Source of the DNA: Glaciihabitans sp.
Lineage (GTDB): Bacteria; Actinomycetota; Actinomycetes; Actinomycetales; Microbacteriaceae
Direction of reading: 5' to 3'
Assembly: GCA_025464095.1 (NCBI GenBank)
Contig: JAODMF010000017.1
Coordinates: forward strand, 17,287-81,286
Length of the DNA stretch: 64,000 nucleotides
Shown: positions 27,730 through 36,342 of the stretch, one piece after another
Layout of the letters: each line of letters starts with the position of its first letter
Numbering within the stretch: position 1 is the stretch's first letter
Notes under the pieces: model-generated
Database searches by the model: none
What the model saw: the letters and a program-made list of their open reading frames with translations, nothing else
What the model was told of the DNA's origin: nothing
Program-made: the position numbers and the translations under genes

Positions 27730-29580
27730 ATGTGTGGAATCGTGGGCTACGTAGGTCCGAACAGCAGCCTCGACGTTCTGCTGGCAGGCCTCAGCCGTCT
27801 CGAATACCGCGGCTACGACTCGGCCGGTGTTGCCGTGCTGGATCGCGCGGGGCACCTGGGCACCCGCAAGCGTGCCGGCAAACTCGTCGCGCTGCTCGAC
27901 GACCTCGAGGTCGAGCCGCTGCGGGATGGCGAGACCGGCATCGGCCACACCCGCTGGGCGACGCACGGTCGCCCCAACGACGGCAACGCGCACCCGCACC
28001 TGGGAGACAACGGCAAGCTCGCCCTCATCCACAACGGCATCATCGAGAACTTCTCCGAACTCAAACAGGAGCTGCTGGATGCCGGGGAGACGTTCACCAG
28101 TGAAACCGACACCGAGGTGGCGGCCATCATGGTCGGTCGTGAGTTTCGCGCGACGGGCGACCTGGCCGAGGCCATGCGCCGGGTGGTGGCTCGCCTCGAG
28201 GGGGCGTTCACCCTCCTCGTCATGCACGAGGACGTTCCCGGGGTTGTCGTCGGCGCTCGCCGCAACTCACCGCTGGTAATCGGGCTCGGCGACGGCGAGA
28301 ACTTTCTGGGTTCGGATGTCGCTGCCTTCGTCGAGTTCACGAGGCGCGCCCTCGAGATCGGGCAGGACCAGATCGTGACGATCCGGCCAGACTCCGTGGT
28401 CGTGACCGACTTCGACGGCAACGACGTCGAGCCCCGCGAGTTCGAGGTGGAATGGGATGCCTCCGCCGCCGAGAAGGGCGGCTGGTCGAGCTTCATGGCG
28501 AAGGAGATCAGCGAGGAGCCGGAAGCCGTGGCGAACACGCTTCTCGGTCGCGTGGTCGAGGGCGCCATCCACCTGCCTGAACTGGACCCGATCGGCGACG
28601 ATGTGCTCGCCTCCATCGACCGGATCGTCGTCATCGCCTGCGGAACCGCCGCCTATGCCGGCCTGCTCGGAAAGTATGCGATCGAGAAATGGGCGCGGAT
28701 TCCCGTCGAGGTGGTGCTGTCGCACGAGTTCCGCTACAGCGAGCCGGTGATCGGGCCGAGGACGCTGGTGGTATCGATCAGCCAGTCCGGCGAAACCATG
28801 GACACGCTCATGGCCGTCAAGTACGCGAGCCAGGCCGGTGCGCGGGTGCTCTCCATCTGCAACACCCAGGGCGCGACCATCCCGCGGGAGTCAGAAGCGG
28901 TCATCTACACGCACGCGGGGCCGGAGGTCGCCGTCGCATCCACCAAGGCATTCGTCGCCCAGGTGACCGCGCTCTACGTGCTCGGGCTGCACCTGGCGCG
29001 CGTTCGGGAGCGGCTGAGCGCCCACCAGATCGCTGAGCAGGTTTCCGAACTGCAGCAGATCCCGGCGAAGCTCGCCGATGTGCTGGTTTCGTCCGAGCGC
29101 ATCAAGCAACTGGCGACCTGGATGGCCGACACGCGCTCGGTACTGTTCCTCGGTCGGCACGTCGGTTACCCGGTCGCACTCGAAGGCGCGCTCAAGCTGA
29201 AGGAGCTGGCCTATATCCACGCGGAGGGATTTGCCGCGGGAGAGCTGAAGCACGGCCCGATCGCACTGATCGAGCCCGGACAGATCGTCTTCGTCGTCGT
29301 GCCGAGCCCGCGGGACCCGCTGTCGCTGCATCCCAAGGTCATCTCCAACATCCAGGAGATCAAGGCGCGCGGCGCCCGCGTGATCGCGATCGCCGAGCAG
29401 GGGGACACGGCCGCGATAGCGCTGGCCGACGAGGTCATCCCGATTCCCCTCGCCCCGCCGCTGTTTGAGCCGTTGCTGGCTGTGGTGCCGCTGCACATCT
29501 TCGGCATGGAACTCGCGTCGGCCAAGGGGCTGGACGTCGACCAGCCGCGTAACCTCGCCAAATCCGTCACGGTCGAATGA
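27730..29580 (+). CDS. glmS: glutamine-fructose-6-phosphate aminotransferase (isomerizing)
   Basis: GlmS makes glucosamine-6-phosphate from fructose-6-phosphate and glutamine. The catalytic Cys2 begins the mature glutaminase domain (MCGIVGYVG), with [13 protein letters not shown] and the SETDTEV motif. Two SIS domains follow ([40 protein letters not shown]), ending in the family end [15 protein letters not shown]. At 616 residues it is complete. It heads a seven-gene overlapping operon; acpS starts inside its stop (ATGA). Confidence 0.98.
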   Translation: MCGIVGYVGPNSSLDVLLAGLSRLEYRGYDSAGVAVLDRAGHLGTRKRAGKLVALLDDLEVEPLRDGETGIGHTRWATHGRPNDGNAHPHLGDNGKLALIHNGIIENFSELKQELLDAGETFTSETDTEVAAIMVGREFRATGDLAEAMRRVVARLEGAFTLLVMHEDVPGVVVGARRNSPLVIGLGDGENFLGSDVAAFVEFTRRALEIGQDQIVTIRPDSVVVTDFDGNDVEPREFEVEWDASAAEKGGWSSFMAKEISEEPEAVANTLLGRVVEGAIHLPELDPIGDDVLASIDRIVVIACGTAAYAGLLGKYAIEKWARIPVEVVLSHEFRYSEPVIGPRTLVVSISQSGETMDTLMAVKYASQAGARVLSICNTQGATIPRESEAVIYTHAGPEVAVASTKAFVAQVTALYVLGLHLARVRERLSAHQIAEQVSELQQIPAKLADVLVSSERIKQLATWMADTRSVLFLGRHVGYPVALEGALKLKELAYIHAEGFAAGELKHGPIALIEPGQIVFVVVPSPRDPLSLHPKVISNIQEIKARGARVIAIAEQGDTAAIALADEVIPIPLAPPLFEPLLAVVPLHIFGMELASAKGLDVDQPRNLAKSVTVE

Positions 29581-29927
29581 TCATCGGGGTAGGGGTCGAC
29601 GTCGTCGATCTCACACGGTTTGAGCGGTCGGTCGGTCGTACCCCGGCGCTGCGCACGCGGCTGTTCACCGAGGCCGAGCGGTCGCTGCCCCTGCGCTCCC
29701 TCGCGGGTCGTTTCGCCGCCAAGGAGGCGCTGATCAAGGCGCTCGGCGACTCGTCACACGTGACCTGGCTCGACATGGAGATCGTCTCGGACGGCGAGCG
29801 CAACCCATCGTTCCTGCTGCACAATGCCGTCGCATCCATCGCCGAGCGCCGCGGCATCACGCAGATCCACCTGTCGATGTCGCATGACGCGGGCATCGCG
29901 ATCGCCTATGTGGTGGCAGAGGGATGA
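29577..29927 (+). CDS. acpS: holo-[acyl-carrier-protein] synthase
   Basis: AcpS moves the phosphopantetheine arm of CoA to acyl carrier protein. The metal-binding Asp8 is in [15 protein letters not shown], and the RFAAKEALIKALG motif carries the second key glutamate. The 116-residue size is normal. Start and stop overlap both neighbours by four bases. Its substrate CoA is made from the product of coaA, just across the divergent promoter. Confidence 0.94.
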   Translation: MIIGVGVDVVDLTRFERSVGRTPALRTRLFTEAERSLPLRSLAGRFAAKEALIKALGDSSHVTWLDMEIVSDGERNPSFLLHNAVASIAERRGITQIHLSMSHDAGIAIAYVVAEG

Positions 29928-31030
29928 CCGACCGTCCGCTGCGCGAGGCGCGCATTTCCCTCGGGGCGATTCGCAACAACGTGCGCAGGCTCGCCGCCGC
30001 CACGCATCCCGCCCTGATGATGGTCGTCGTGAAGGCGCAGGGATACGGCCACGGATCGGTCGAAGTGGCGACGGCCGCGGTGGATGCTGGCGCAAACTGG
30101 CTCGGTGTTGCCGACGTCGACGAGGCACAGGCTCTTCGCGCGGCCGGGCTGACCGCGCCGATCCTGGCCTGGCTGCACGGCATGGAGCCGGACTTCGATG
30201 CCGCGATTGCCGCGGAGATCGACCTCGGCATCTCCACGCTCGACCAGCTGGAGCAGGCGGCGTCCGCGTCGGGACTCGCGCAGGTCCACCTCAAGGTGGA
30301 TACCGGGCTCGGCCGCAACGGCATCGAGGCTTCGGAATGCCCGGCCGTCTTCGCGCGAGCGGCGATGCACGAGCGCGCGGGGCGCATCCACGTTCGGGGA
30401 ATCTTCAGCCACCTCGCCAACGCGGGCGAATCCGAAGACCTGGCCCAGGTTGCGCGGTTCGGCGAGCGGCTGCGGGAGGCGGCGGAGGCAGGCCTCACGC
30501 CCACCCTGCGTCACCTCGCGGCGACCGCCGGTGCGCTCAGGGTGCCCTCCGCCCGGCTAGACCTCGTTCGCCTGGGAATCGGTGTGTACGGGATGTCACC
30601 CTTCGACGACGCCACGTCGTCTGACCTCGGGCTGGTGCCGGCGATGGAGCTGAGCGCTGACGTGATCTCGGTCAAGCGCGTGCCGGCCGGCCACGGAGTC
30701 TCCTACGGCTACACCTACCGAACCGATGCGCCGACGACCCTCGCGCTCGTGCCGCTCGGTTACGCCGATGGCGTGCCGCGCCAGGCATCATCGAAGGGCC
30801 CGGTGTCGATCAACGGTCGCACGTACACCGTGAGCGGCCGCATCGCCATGGACCAGTTCGTCGTCGACGTCGGCGATGACCTCGTCAACGTCGGCGATCG
30901 CGCGACGCTGTTCGGCGACCCGATCGCGGGACTTCCCTCCGCGGACGACTGGGCCGCGGCGGCCGACACGATCAACTACGAGATCGTCACCAGGATCGGG
31001 CCGCGCGTGACCCGCACGTTCGAGCAGTGA
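29924..31030 (+). CDS. alr: alanine racemase
   Basis: Alr makes D-alanine for peptidoglycan. The PLP lysine is Lys37 in VVVKAQGYGHGS, the second catalytic tyrosine lies in the GHGVSYGYTYRT region of the C-terminal domain, and the IFSHLANAGE and RLGIGVYGMSP motifs are present. The 368-residue size is usual. It overlaps acpS and tsaE by four bases each. Confidence 0.96.
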   Translation: MTDRPLREARISLGAIRNNVRRLAAATHPALMMVVVKAQGYGHGSVEVATAAVDAGANWLGVADVDEAQALRAAGLTAPILAWLHGMEPDFDAAIAAEIDLGISTLDQLEQAASASGLAQVHLKVDTGLGRNGIEASECPAVFARAAMHERAGRIHVRGIFSHLANAGESEDLAQVARFGERLREAAEAGLTPTLRHLAATAGALRVPSARLDLVRLGIGVYGMSPFDDATSSDLGLVPAMELSADVISVKRVPAGHGVSYGYTYRTDAPTTLALVPLGYADGVPRQASSKGPVSINGRTYTVSGRIAMDQFVVDVGDDLVNVGDRATLFGDPIAGLPSADDWAAAADTINYEIVTRIGPRVTRTFEQ

Positions 31031-31488
31031 TTTCATTGCGCGTTCCGACCGCCGAAGACATGGCCGATCTCGGCGCGACCCTCGCCACCCAGCTTCGCGC
31101 GGGCGACCTCGTGATGCTCAACGGTGAACTCGGTGCCGGCAAGACGACGCTCACCCGCGGACTCGGTGCGAAACTCGGCGTACGCGGTGCCGTCACCAGC
31201 CCGACCTTCGTTCTCGCGCGCACGCATCCACGAGCGGATGCCGCGCCGCTCGTGCACGTCGACGCCTACCGGCTGGCCTCCGCCATCGAACTGGACGACC
31301 TCGACATCGACTTCGCCCATTCCATCGTCGTCGTTGAGTGGGGCGCGGGCCTTCTCGATGGCATCACCGACGACTGGCTGAGCGTCGACATCGACCGCTC
31401 CTCGGCCGATGAGGTGCGCACCGTGCGGCTCACCGGGCACGGCCCGCGCTGGGAAGACTTAGGGTGGGTCGGTGCTGCTCGCGATTGA
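31027..31488 (+). CDS. tsaE: tRNA t6A biosynthesis ATPase TsaE
   Basis: TsaE is the small ATPase of the TsaBDE complex that makes N6-threonylcarbamoyl adenosine at tRNA position 37. The Walker A is GELGAGKTT (residues 33-41), followed by VTSPTFVLAR and the VHVDAYRL and VVVEWGAGL motifs. It has 153 residues. The GTG start overlaps the alr stop, and the end overlaps tsaB by 17 bases. Confidence 0.94.
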   Translation: MISLRVPTAEDMADLGATLATQLRAGDLVMLNGELGAGKTTLTRGLGAKLGVRGAVTSPTFVLARTHPRADAAPLVHVDAYRLASAIELDDLDIDFAHSIVVVEWGAGLLDGITDDWLSVDIDRSSADEVRTVRLTGHGPRWEDLGWVGAARD

Positions 31489-32095
31489 CACCTCCGCCGG
31501 CACGAGCGTTGCCGTCGTTGACCGTGAGGGCGGCGTGCTCGCGGAGCACACCGAGCTCGATACCCGCCGGCATGCCGAAGTGATCGGCACGTTCATCGCT
31601 GCCTGCCTGTCTGACTCCGGTGTCGCCGTTGCTGAGCTGAGTGGCGTGGCGGTCGGAATGGGCCCCGGACCGTTCACCGGGCTGCGCGTCGGCATCGCGG
31701 CCGCCCGGGCGTTCGCCTTCGGCGCGGCCAGGCCGGTAGTGCCGGTGATCAGCCACGACGCGATCGCCTATGAACTTGGTTCGGCCGAACCCCTGCTCGT
31801 GGTGACCGACGCGCGACGGCGCGAGGTGTACTGGTCCGCGTACTCGGGAATCGATGCCGTCGGCCTGCCGCTGCGCGCGGCAGGACCGGGGCTCACCCGT
31901 CCGGACGAGCTCGCGGCGACCGTGCCGGAAATCGACGGGTACCGACGGCTGGATGCGGCATCCGTTTCTGCTGGCGCCCTTGGCATGCTCGCGGAGACGC
32001 TGTTCTACAACCGTCGCCCCTTCGCGGTCGACGAGGCCCTGTACCTGCGCTCGCCCGACGTCACGCTCTCCTCCGGCCCGAAGCGGGTGAGCTAA
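31472..32095 (+). CDS. tsaB: t6A biosynthesis protein TsaB
   Basis: TsaB is the scaffold partner of TsaD. The ASKHA-fold N-terminus (MLLAIDTSAGTSVAVVD) and the conserved GVAVGMGPGPFTGLRVGIAAARAFAF segment are clear. The GTG start at 31472 lies inside tsaE, and the 207-residue size is normal. The stop shares one base with the rimI start (TAATG). Confidence 0.94.
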   Translation: MLLAIDTSAGTSVAVVDREGGVLAEHTELDTRRHAEVIGTFIAACLSDSGVAVAELSGVAVGMGPGPFTGLRVGIAAARAFAFGAARPVVPVISHDAIAYELGSAEPLLVVTDARRREVYWSAYSGIDAVGLPLRAAGPGLTRPDELAATVPEIDGYRRLDAASVSAGALGMLAETLFYNRRPFAVDEALYLRSPDVTLSSGPKRVS

Positions 32096-32586
32096 TGGCG
32101 TGGCAGCTGCGGGTGGCGCGCCCCGAGGATCTCGACGCGATCATGGCAATCGAAAACTCCACCTTTGGCACGGATGCGTGGACCGCCGAGACCATGCTCG
32201 CCGACATCCTGACGCCGAATACCTGCTATCTCGTCGCCTTCGAGCCGGAGACACCGGGCCGTATCGACGGCTACGGCGGGATTCTTGCGCCGCACGGAAG
32301 CGGCTCTGCCGACATTCAGACCATCGCGGTGCTCGAATCGGTGCGGCACCGTGGACTCGGGCGGCAGCTCATGCGCAGCCTCATCGGCGAAGCGCGGCGG
32401 CGCGCGGCGCGTGAGGTCTTTCTCGAGGTGCGCGCGGACAACCCGAACGCGCAGGCGCTGTACGAGTCGCTCGGCTTCGAACAGATCGCGGTTCGGCCGC
32501 AGTACTACCAGCCGGATGGCGTCGACGCCCACGTGATGAAGCTCGACGTACCGGAACCGCGGCTGAGCCCGGCGGTGGGATCGTGA
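32095..32586 (+). CDS. rimI: ribosomal protein S18-alanine N-acetyltransferase
   Basis: This is a single GNAT domain of 163 residues, with [19 protein letters not shown] as the acetyl-CoA loop and the end [33 protein letters not shown]. RimI acetylates the N-terminus of S18 and some other proteins. Its place between tsaB and tsaD is the standard one in actinobacteria and supports the name. Confidence 0.9.
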   Translation: MAWQLRVARPEDLDAIMAIENSTFGTDAWTAETMLADILTPNTCYLVAFEPETPGRIDGYGGILAPHGSGSADIQTIAVLESVRHRGLGRQLMRSLIGEARRRAAREVFLEVRADNPNAQALYESLGFEQIAVRPQYYQPDGVDAHVMKLDVPEPRLSPAVGS

Positions 32587-33653
32587 GCGCGCGCGAGCCG
32601 CTCGTGCTCGGCATCGAGACCAGCTGCGACGAGACCGGGATCGGCATCGTGCGGGGCACGACGCTGCTCGCCAACGTGATCGCGTCATCCATGGATGAGC
32701 ATGCCCGGTATGGCGGCGTCGTGCCCGAAGTGGCCGCGCGAGCGCACCTCGAGGCGCTCGTACCCGCGCTGAAACAGGCGCTCGCGGAATCCGGGGTGGC
32801 ACTCGACGAGCTGGATGCGATCGCTGTCACCAGCGGACCGGGCCTCTCCGGCGCCCTCATGGTCGGCGTCGGGGCGGCCAAAGCGCTCGCGCTCTCCCTC
32901 GGCAAGCCGATCTACGCGGTCAACCACCTGGTCGGCCACGTCGGCGCCGACGTGCTGGATTCTGTCGGATCCGGCCCGTCGAGGCCCGCTATCGAGTACC
33001 CAACTGTTGCCCTTCTCGTCTCGGGCGGCCACACGTCACTCCTGCTCGTGCGCGACCTGATCAGCGATGTCGAGCTGCTCGGAGAAACGATCGACGACGC
33101 CGCGGGGGAGGCGTTCGACAAGGTCGCTCGGCTGCTCGGTCTGCCCTACCCCGGCGGACCCGAGATCGACAGGGCCGCCGCCGGAGGCGACCCAACCGCC
33201 ATCCGGTTTCCCCGTGGACTCAGCAACCCGAAGGACGTCGAAGCCCACCGCTACGACTTCTCATTCTCGGGGCTGAAGACCGCGGTGGCGCGCTGGGTGG
33301 AGAAGGCGCAGGATGCGGGCGAGGCCGTTCCGATCGCGGATGTGGCGGCCAGTTTCCGCGAGGCCGTCGCCGATGTCCTGCTCACGAAAGCTGTCGCGGC
33401 GTGCATCGACCACGGGATCCCACGGCTGCTGCTCGGCGGGGGAGTAGTTGCCAATGCGCGGCTTCGCGAACTCGCCGCCGAACGGTGCGCTGCGAACGGC
33501 ATCGAGCTGCGCATTCCTCCGCTCGACCTGTGCACCGACAACGGCGCCATGATCGCAGCGCTCGGAGCTCAGCTCGTCGCTGCGGGCCGCGCGCCATCCG
33601 ATTTCGATTTCGGCGCAGATTCGACCCTGCCGGTGACGAGTATTCAGGCCTGA
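32583..33653 (+). CDS. tsaD: tRNA N6-threonylcarbamoyladenosine synthase TsaD
   Basis: TsaD transfers the threonylcarbamoyl group to A37 of tRNAs reading ANN codons. The metal-binding His115 and His119 lie in [11 protein letters not shown]; the [11 protein letters not shown] start, VSGGHTSLL and the C-terminal [12 protein letters not shown] block are all present. It has 356 residues. It is the last gene of the glmS operon and starts with a GTGA overlap. Confidence 0.97.
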   Translation: MSAREPLVLGIETSCDETGIGIVRGTTLLANVIASSMDEHARYGGVVPEVAARAHLEALVPALKQALAESGVALDELDAIAVTSGPGLSGALMVGVGAAKALALSLGKPIYAVNHLVGHVGADVLDSVGSGPSRPAIEYPTVALLVSGGHTSLLLVRDLISDVELLGETIDDAAGEAFDKVARLLGLPYPGGPEIDRAAAGGDPTAIRFPRGLSNPKDVEAHRYDFSFSGLKTAVARWVEKAQDAGEAVPIADVAASFREAVADVLLTKAVAACIDHGIPRLLLGGGVVANARLRELAAERCAANGIELRIPPLDLCTDNGAMIAALGAQLVAAGRAPSDFDFGADSTLPVTSIQA

Positions 33654-33670
33654 CGCAGCGCGTAATCGCG

Positions 33671-33699
33671 TTGACACCCCACGTCGCGGGTGCAACTAT
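33671..33699 (+). promoter_or_regulatory. promoter upstream of the first DUF4190 gene
   Basis: A perfect TTGACA (33671-33676) is followed after 17 bases by AACTAT (33694-33699), about 47 bases before ATG 33747. The -10 is only partly consensus, but the -35 match is the best in the window. Confidence 0.45.
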
Positions 33700-33746
33700 G
33701 GGCCACGCGAAGGCTTTTCAGCAAACAACCAAGGAGCTTCCTTACT

Positions 33747-34064
33747 ATGACTGACCCCGTATCGCCCCCGCCCCCGCCGCAGCCGACACCGTACGCCGCT
33801 CCCACGGGCGCCGTCGGACCCAAGACAAACACCCTCGCGATCATCGCCCTCGTCCTGGGATTCGTATTTCCGCTCGGTGGCATCATCGTGGGCCACATCG
33901 CGCTCAACCAGCTCAAGCGCACCAGGGAAGCTGGGCACGGGCTCGCGCTCGCCGGCACGATCCTCGGCTACGTCTTCACCGTTTTCTGGATCATTTTCTG
34001 GATCGTCTACATCGTGTTCATCGCTTCCTACGCGAGGAGCAACTTCGGCCCGTACGGCTACTAA
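33747..34064 (+). CDS. small membrane protein, DUF4190-like
   Basis: The product has 105 residues: a proline-rich cytosolic N-terminus (DPVSPPPPPQPTPYAAPTG, about 30 residues), then two hydrophobic segments (LAIIALVLGFVFPLGGIIVGHIAL and the second near the C-terminus) joined by a short loop with the RTREAGHGLALAG motif typical of DUF4190. The role is unknown; such proteins are thought to be small envelope or secretion-linked membrane proteins. ATG 33747 has AAGGAG ten bases upstream; an in-frame start at 33690 is less likely. Confidence 0.75.
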   Translation: MTDPVSPPPPPQPTPYAAPTGAVGPKTNTLAIIALVLGFVFPLGGIIVGHIALNQLKRTREAGHGLALAGTILGYVFTVFWIIFWIVYIVFIASYARSNFGPYGY

Positions 34065-34081
34065 CCAGACCAGCTTCCATG

Positions 34082-34113
34082 GATGGGCCCGCGCTTGACG
34101 GCGCGGGCCCATC
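34082..34113 (+). terminator. strong hairpin between the two DUF4190 genes
   Basis: GATGGGCCCGCGC and GCGCGGGCCCATC form a perfect 13-pair stem around a six-base loop, 17 bases after the first stop. No long T-run follows, but the stem is very stable. Confidence 0.7.
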
Positions 34114-34155
34114 TGTCGGTGGCGCCCACCCAGCGAACAGCAATCGGAGGCCCTC

Positions 34156-34656
34156 GTGGCAAGCGACCAACGTGATGACATCCCGCCCATCCCCGCGCCG
34201 CCGGTTGCTCTGGCGCCGGTCGAGCCACTGCCGGCCGTGCCGGCGCCGATCGCACCGAAGGCATCCGACACACCGTCGGTATCCGACACACCGCCCCCGC
34301 CCTACCAGCCCGTGCCACCGGCACCACCTGCGCCGCCCGCGCCTCCGGCCTACCCCACCCCGTACGACCCGGCCGTTCCCCTGTCGGCCTACGCCTCCAC
34401 GCAGCCGAGCGGAGCACCGGGGCTGTCGATCGCGGCGCTGATCTGCGGAATCGTGGCGGTCGCTCTCGGACCGCTGGCATCCGTCGGCGCCATCATCACG
34501 GGGCACCTGGCCAGCAAGCGCGAGCCGCACGCGCGCGGGATGTGGCTGACCGGGCTGATCCTCGGCTACGTCGGGCTGGGCTTTTTTGTGCTGGCGTTCG
34601 GCTTCTACGTGCTGCTGTTCGCGGTCGCCGCGCCGTTCAGCAGCGGATCGTATTAG
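34156..34656 (+). CDS. second DUF4190-like membrane protein
   Basis: This is a paralogue of the gene before it. The first 90 residues are Pro/Ala-rich, with repeated PAPPAPPAP runs and a YPTPYDP patch. Two membrane segments follow (LSIAALICGIVAVALGPLASVGAIITGHL and the last 25 residues) with the shared KREPHARGMWLTGLILGYVGL loop. The GTG start has CGGAGG five bases upstream. The gene ends in a four-base overlap with the convergent methyltransferase gene. Confidence 0.72.
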   Translation: MASDQRDDIPPIPAPPVALAPVEPLPAVPAPIAPKASDTPSVSDTPPPPYQPVPPAPPAPPAPPAYPTPYDPAVPLSAYASTQPSGAPGLSIAALICGIVAVALGPLASVGAIITGHLASKREPHARGMWLTGLILGYVGLGFFVLAFGFYVLLFAVAAPFSSGSY

Positions 34657-35831
34657 CGCACCCGTTCGGCCAGGAGCGCCGTGTGCCTGCCCGCGACGCG
34701 GGTCAGGATGAGCGTTGCGCTCGCGTCGCCCTTCAGCGATAGCTTCTTTCGCAACTGGGCGGGGTCGACATCCACCCCGCGCTTCTTGATCTCAAGGGTG
34801 CCGATCCGGCGCTGGGCGAGTTCCTTCTTGAGCCGTTTTTCGTCATAGGGGAAGGTGTCCGTCACCCGGAAACATGTTGCGAACGGTGTGGCGAGGGCCG
34901 TGTTGGCGGTGAGGTAGGCGATCGAGTCGCTGATCATCCGGGCGTCCAGTTGCCGGGCGAGATCGCCGATCAGGCGGGCACGGATGACCGCGCCGTCCGG
35001 TTCGTAGAGGAACTCCCCCAGGCCGCCAAGCTCTGCGTCGGGGCTGTCGGCGTCCGCCGTGAGCTCCGCTGTGCCGTGTTCACCGAGCACGAGAGCCGCG
35101 CGGCGGATGCCCGGCCGCGCAACGGCGCCGAACCAGAGTCCCAGCTCGACCACGTCGTGGTCGACGGAGACCCACTGCGCTTCGGCCTGCGGCGGAATGA
35201 GGTCGCGGTCGACGCCAGGGCCGAGCTTGATGCCGGTCGGATAGCGAGTGGCGAGGTCGAACGCGAAGTCGAGGGAGGGCGACCAATCGGCCGGATTGTT
35301 CAGCCGGCGCACGCCATCCCTGCGTGCGGGGTCGAGGTAGACGCCGTCGATACCGGCGAGGTCGAATTCCGTCGCATCCGCATTCTCAACACGCGCGTTC
35401 GACCAGGGAGCCAGGTTGTATGCGGCGATGGCGGCGGTCACCTCATCGCGGTCGACCGCGGTCACCTCGATGTCGAGTGCCGCGATCGCGAGGGCGTCCG
35501 CGCCGATTCCACAGCCGAGATCGGCGACCCACTTCACCCCGGCCTCCTGGAAGCGTCCAGCGTGGCGGGCGGCGACCTTGAGCCGGGTGGCCTGTTCGAG
35601 CCCGGCGGCGGTGAACAGCATCCGCTCGGCGAACGGGCCGAACTTCGCGGCCGCCTTGGAGCGTAGCCGCGACTGGCTCAGGACCGCCGCGACCAGTCCG
35701 GGGGAGTGGCCCGCCTTGCGCAGGTCGGCAACCGCGCGAACGACGTCGTCCTTCGATTCGTAGGGAGCCAGCGAGTCGAGCAGGCGGAGTCCCTCTGAGC
35801 TCAGCAGCTCGACGAGTTCGGAGGTCTCCAT
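34653..35831 (-). CDS. class I SAM-dependent methyltransferase, THUMP-like family
   Basis: The 392-residue protein shows a Rossmann SAM site WVADLGCGIGADALAIAALDIEVTAVDRDE (about residues 100-128), YLDPARRDG as the motif IV equivalent, and a C-terminal THUMP-like region. It is of the actinobacterial family annotated as THUMP-like methyltransferase, likely acting on RNA; the target is not known. ATG 35831 is chosen over much longer frames that cross the groES promoter. It is divergent from groES. Confidence 0.85.
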   Translation of the reverse strand: METSELVELLSSEGLRLLDSLAPYESKDDVVRAVADLRKAGHSPGLVAAVLSQSRLRSKAAAKFGPFAERMLFTAAGLEQATRLKVAARHAGRFQEAGVKWVADLGCGIGADALAIAALDIEVTAVDRDEVTAAIAAYNLAPWSNARVENADATEFDLAGIDGVYLDPARRDGVRRLNNPADWSPSLDFAFDLATRYPTGIKLGPGVDRDLIPPQAEAQWVSVDHDVVELGLWFGAVARPGIRRAALVLGEHGTAELTADADSPDAELGGLGEFLYEPDGAVIRARLIGDLARQLDARMISDSIAYLTANTALATPFATCFRVTDTFPYDEKRLKKELAQRRIGTLEIKKRGVDVDPAQLRKKLSLKGDASATLILTRVAGRHTALLAERVR

Positions 35832-35855
35832 GTGTTCATCCTGCCACCCGCGAGA

Positions 35856-35882
35856 TTGGCACTCGGATTGATCGAGTGCCAG
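35856..35882 (+). promoter_or_regulatory. CIRCE element 1 (HrcA operator)
   Basis: TTGGCACTC, nine bases, then GAGTGCCAG: this is the CIRCE consensus with one mismatch in the arms. It covers the -35 region of the groES promoter. Confidence 0.85.
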
Positions 35883-35897
35883 CCCACCCTCTATAGT
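35868..35897 (+). promoter_or_regulatory. groES promoter
   Basis: TTGATC (35868-35873), an 18-base spacer and TATAGT (35892-35897) lie between and inside the two CIRCE elements, so HrcA bound at either would block RNA polymerase. Confidence 0.65.
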
Positions 35898-35901
35898 TGT
35901 T

Positions 35902-35928
35902 TTGGCACTCTCATAGGGAGTGTGCCAA
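35902..35928 (+). promoter_or_regulatory. CIRCE element 2 (HrcA operator)
   Basis: TTGGCACTC, nine bases, then GTGTGCCAA: this is a second CIRCE copy with one arm mismatch, located around the expected start of transcription. Confidence 0.82.
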
Positions 35929-35955
35929 CCAAGATTTTCAGAAAGTAGGTCAACC

Positions 35956-36252
35956 GTGTCGGTCTCCATCAAGCCGCTCGAGGATCGCATCGTGATCAAG
36001 CAGGTCGAGGCAGAGACGACCACCGCCTCGGGGCTCGTCATTCCTGACACCGCCAAGGAGAAGCCCCAGGAGGGCGAGGTCGTCGCTGTAGGCCCCGGTC
36101 GCATCGATGACAATGGCAACCGCGTTCCGCTCGACATCGCCGTTGGTGACAGGGTCATCTACTCGAAGTACGGCGGAACCGAGGTCAAGTACAACGGGGA
36201 AGACCTGCTGGTTCTCTCCGCGCGCGACGTACTCGCGGTCGTCGTCAAGTAG
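35956..36252 (+). CDS. groES: co-chaperonin GroES
   Basis: The GTG at 35956 gives 98 residues, the normal size, with [34 protein letters not shown] (the mobile loop) and the [26 protein letters not shown] end. GroES caps the GroEL ring. No groEL follows; a strong terminator closes the unit, so groES is transcribed alone and groEL must be elsewhere. Two CIRCE elements control it. Confidence 0.97.
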   Translation: MSVSIKPLEDRIVIKQVEAETTTASGLVIPDTAKEKPQEGEVVAVGPGRIDDNGNRVPLDIAVGDRVIYSKYGGTEVKYNGEDLLVLSARDVLAVVVK

Positions 36253-36269
36253 CTCGCACCGTTTCTGCC

Positions 36270-36302
36270 AAAAGGCCCGCTGGTGCTGCCAGCGGGCCTT
36301 TT
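36270..36302 (+). terminator. terminator of groES
   Basis: AAAAGGCCCGCTGG and CCAGCGGGCCTTTT pair perfectly (14 pairs) around a five-base loop. The A-run and T-run make it bidirectional in form. Confidence 0.9.
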
Positions 36303-36330
36303 GCATGCCGTCGCACGGGCAGCGGCGTTC

Positions 36331-36336
36331 TAGAGT
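36331..36336 (+). promoter_or_regulatory. -10 box of the RarD-like gene, leaderless layout
   Basis: TAGAGT ends six bases before GTG 36343, with no ribosome site. Confidence 0.5.
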
Positions 36337-36342
36337 TGACCA

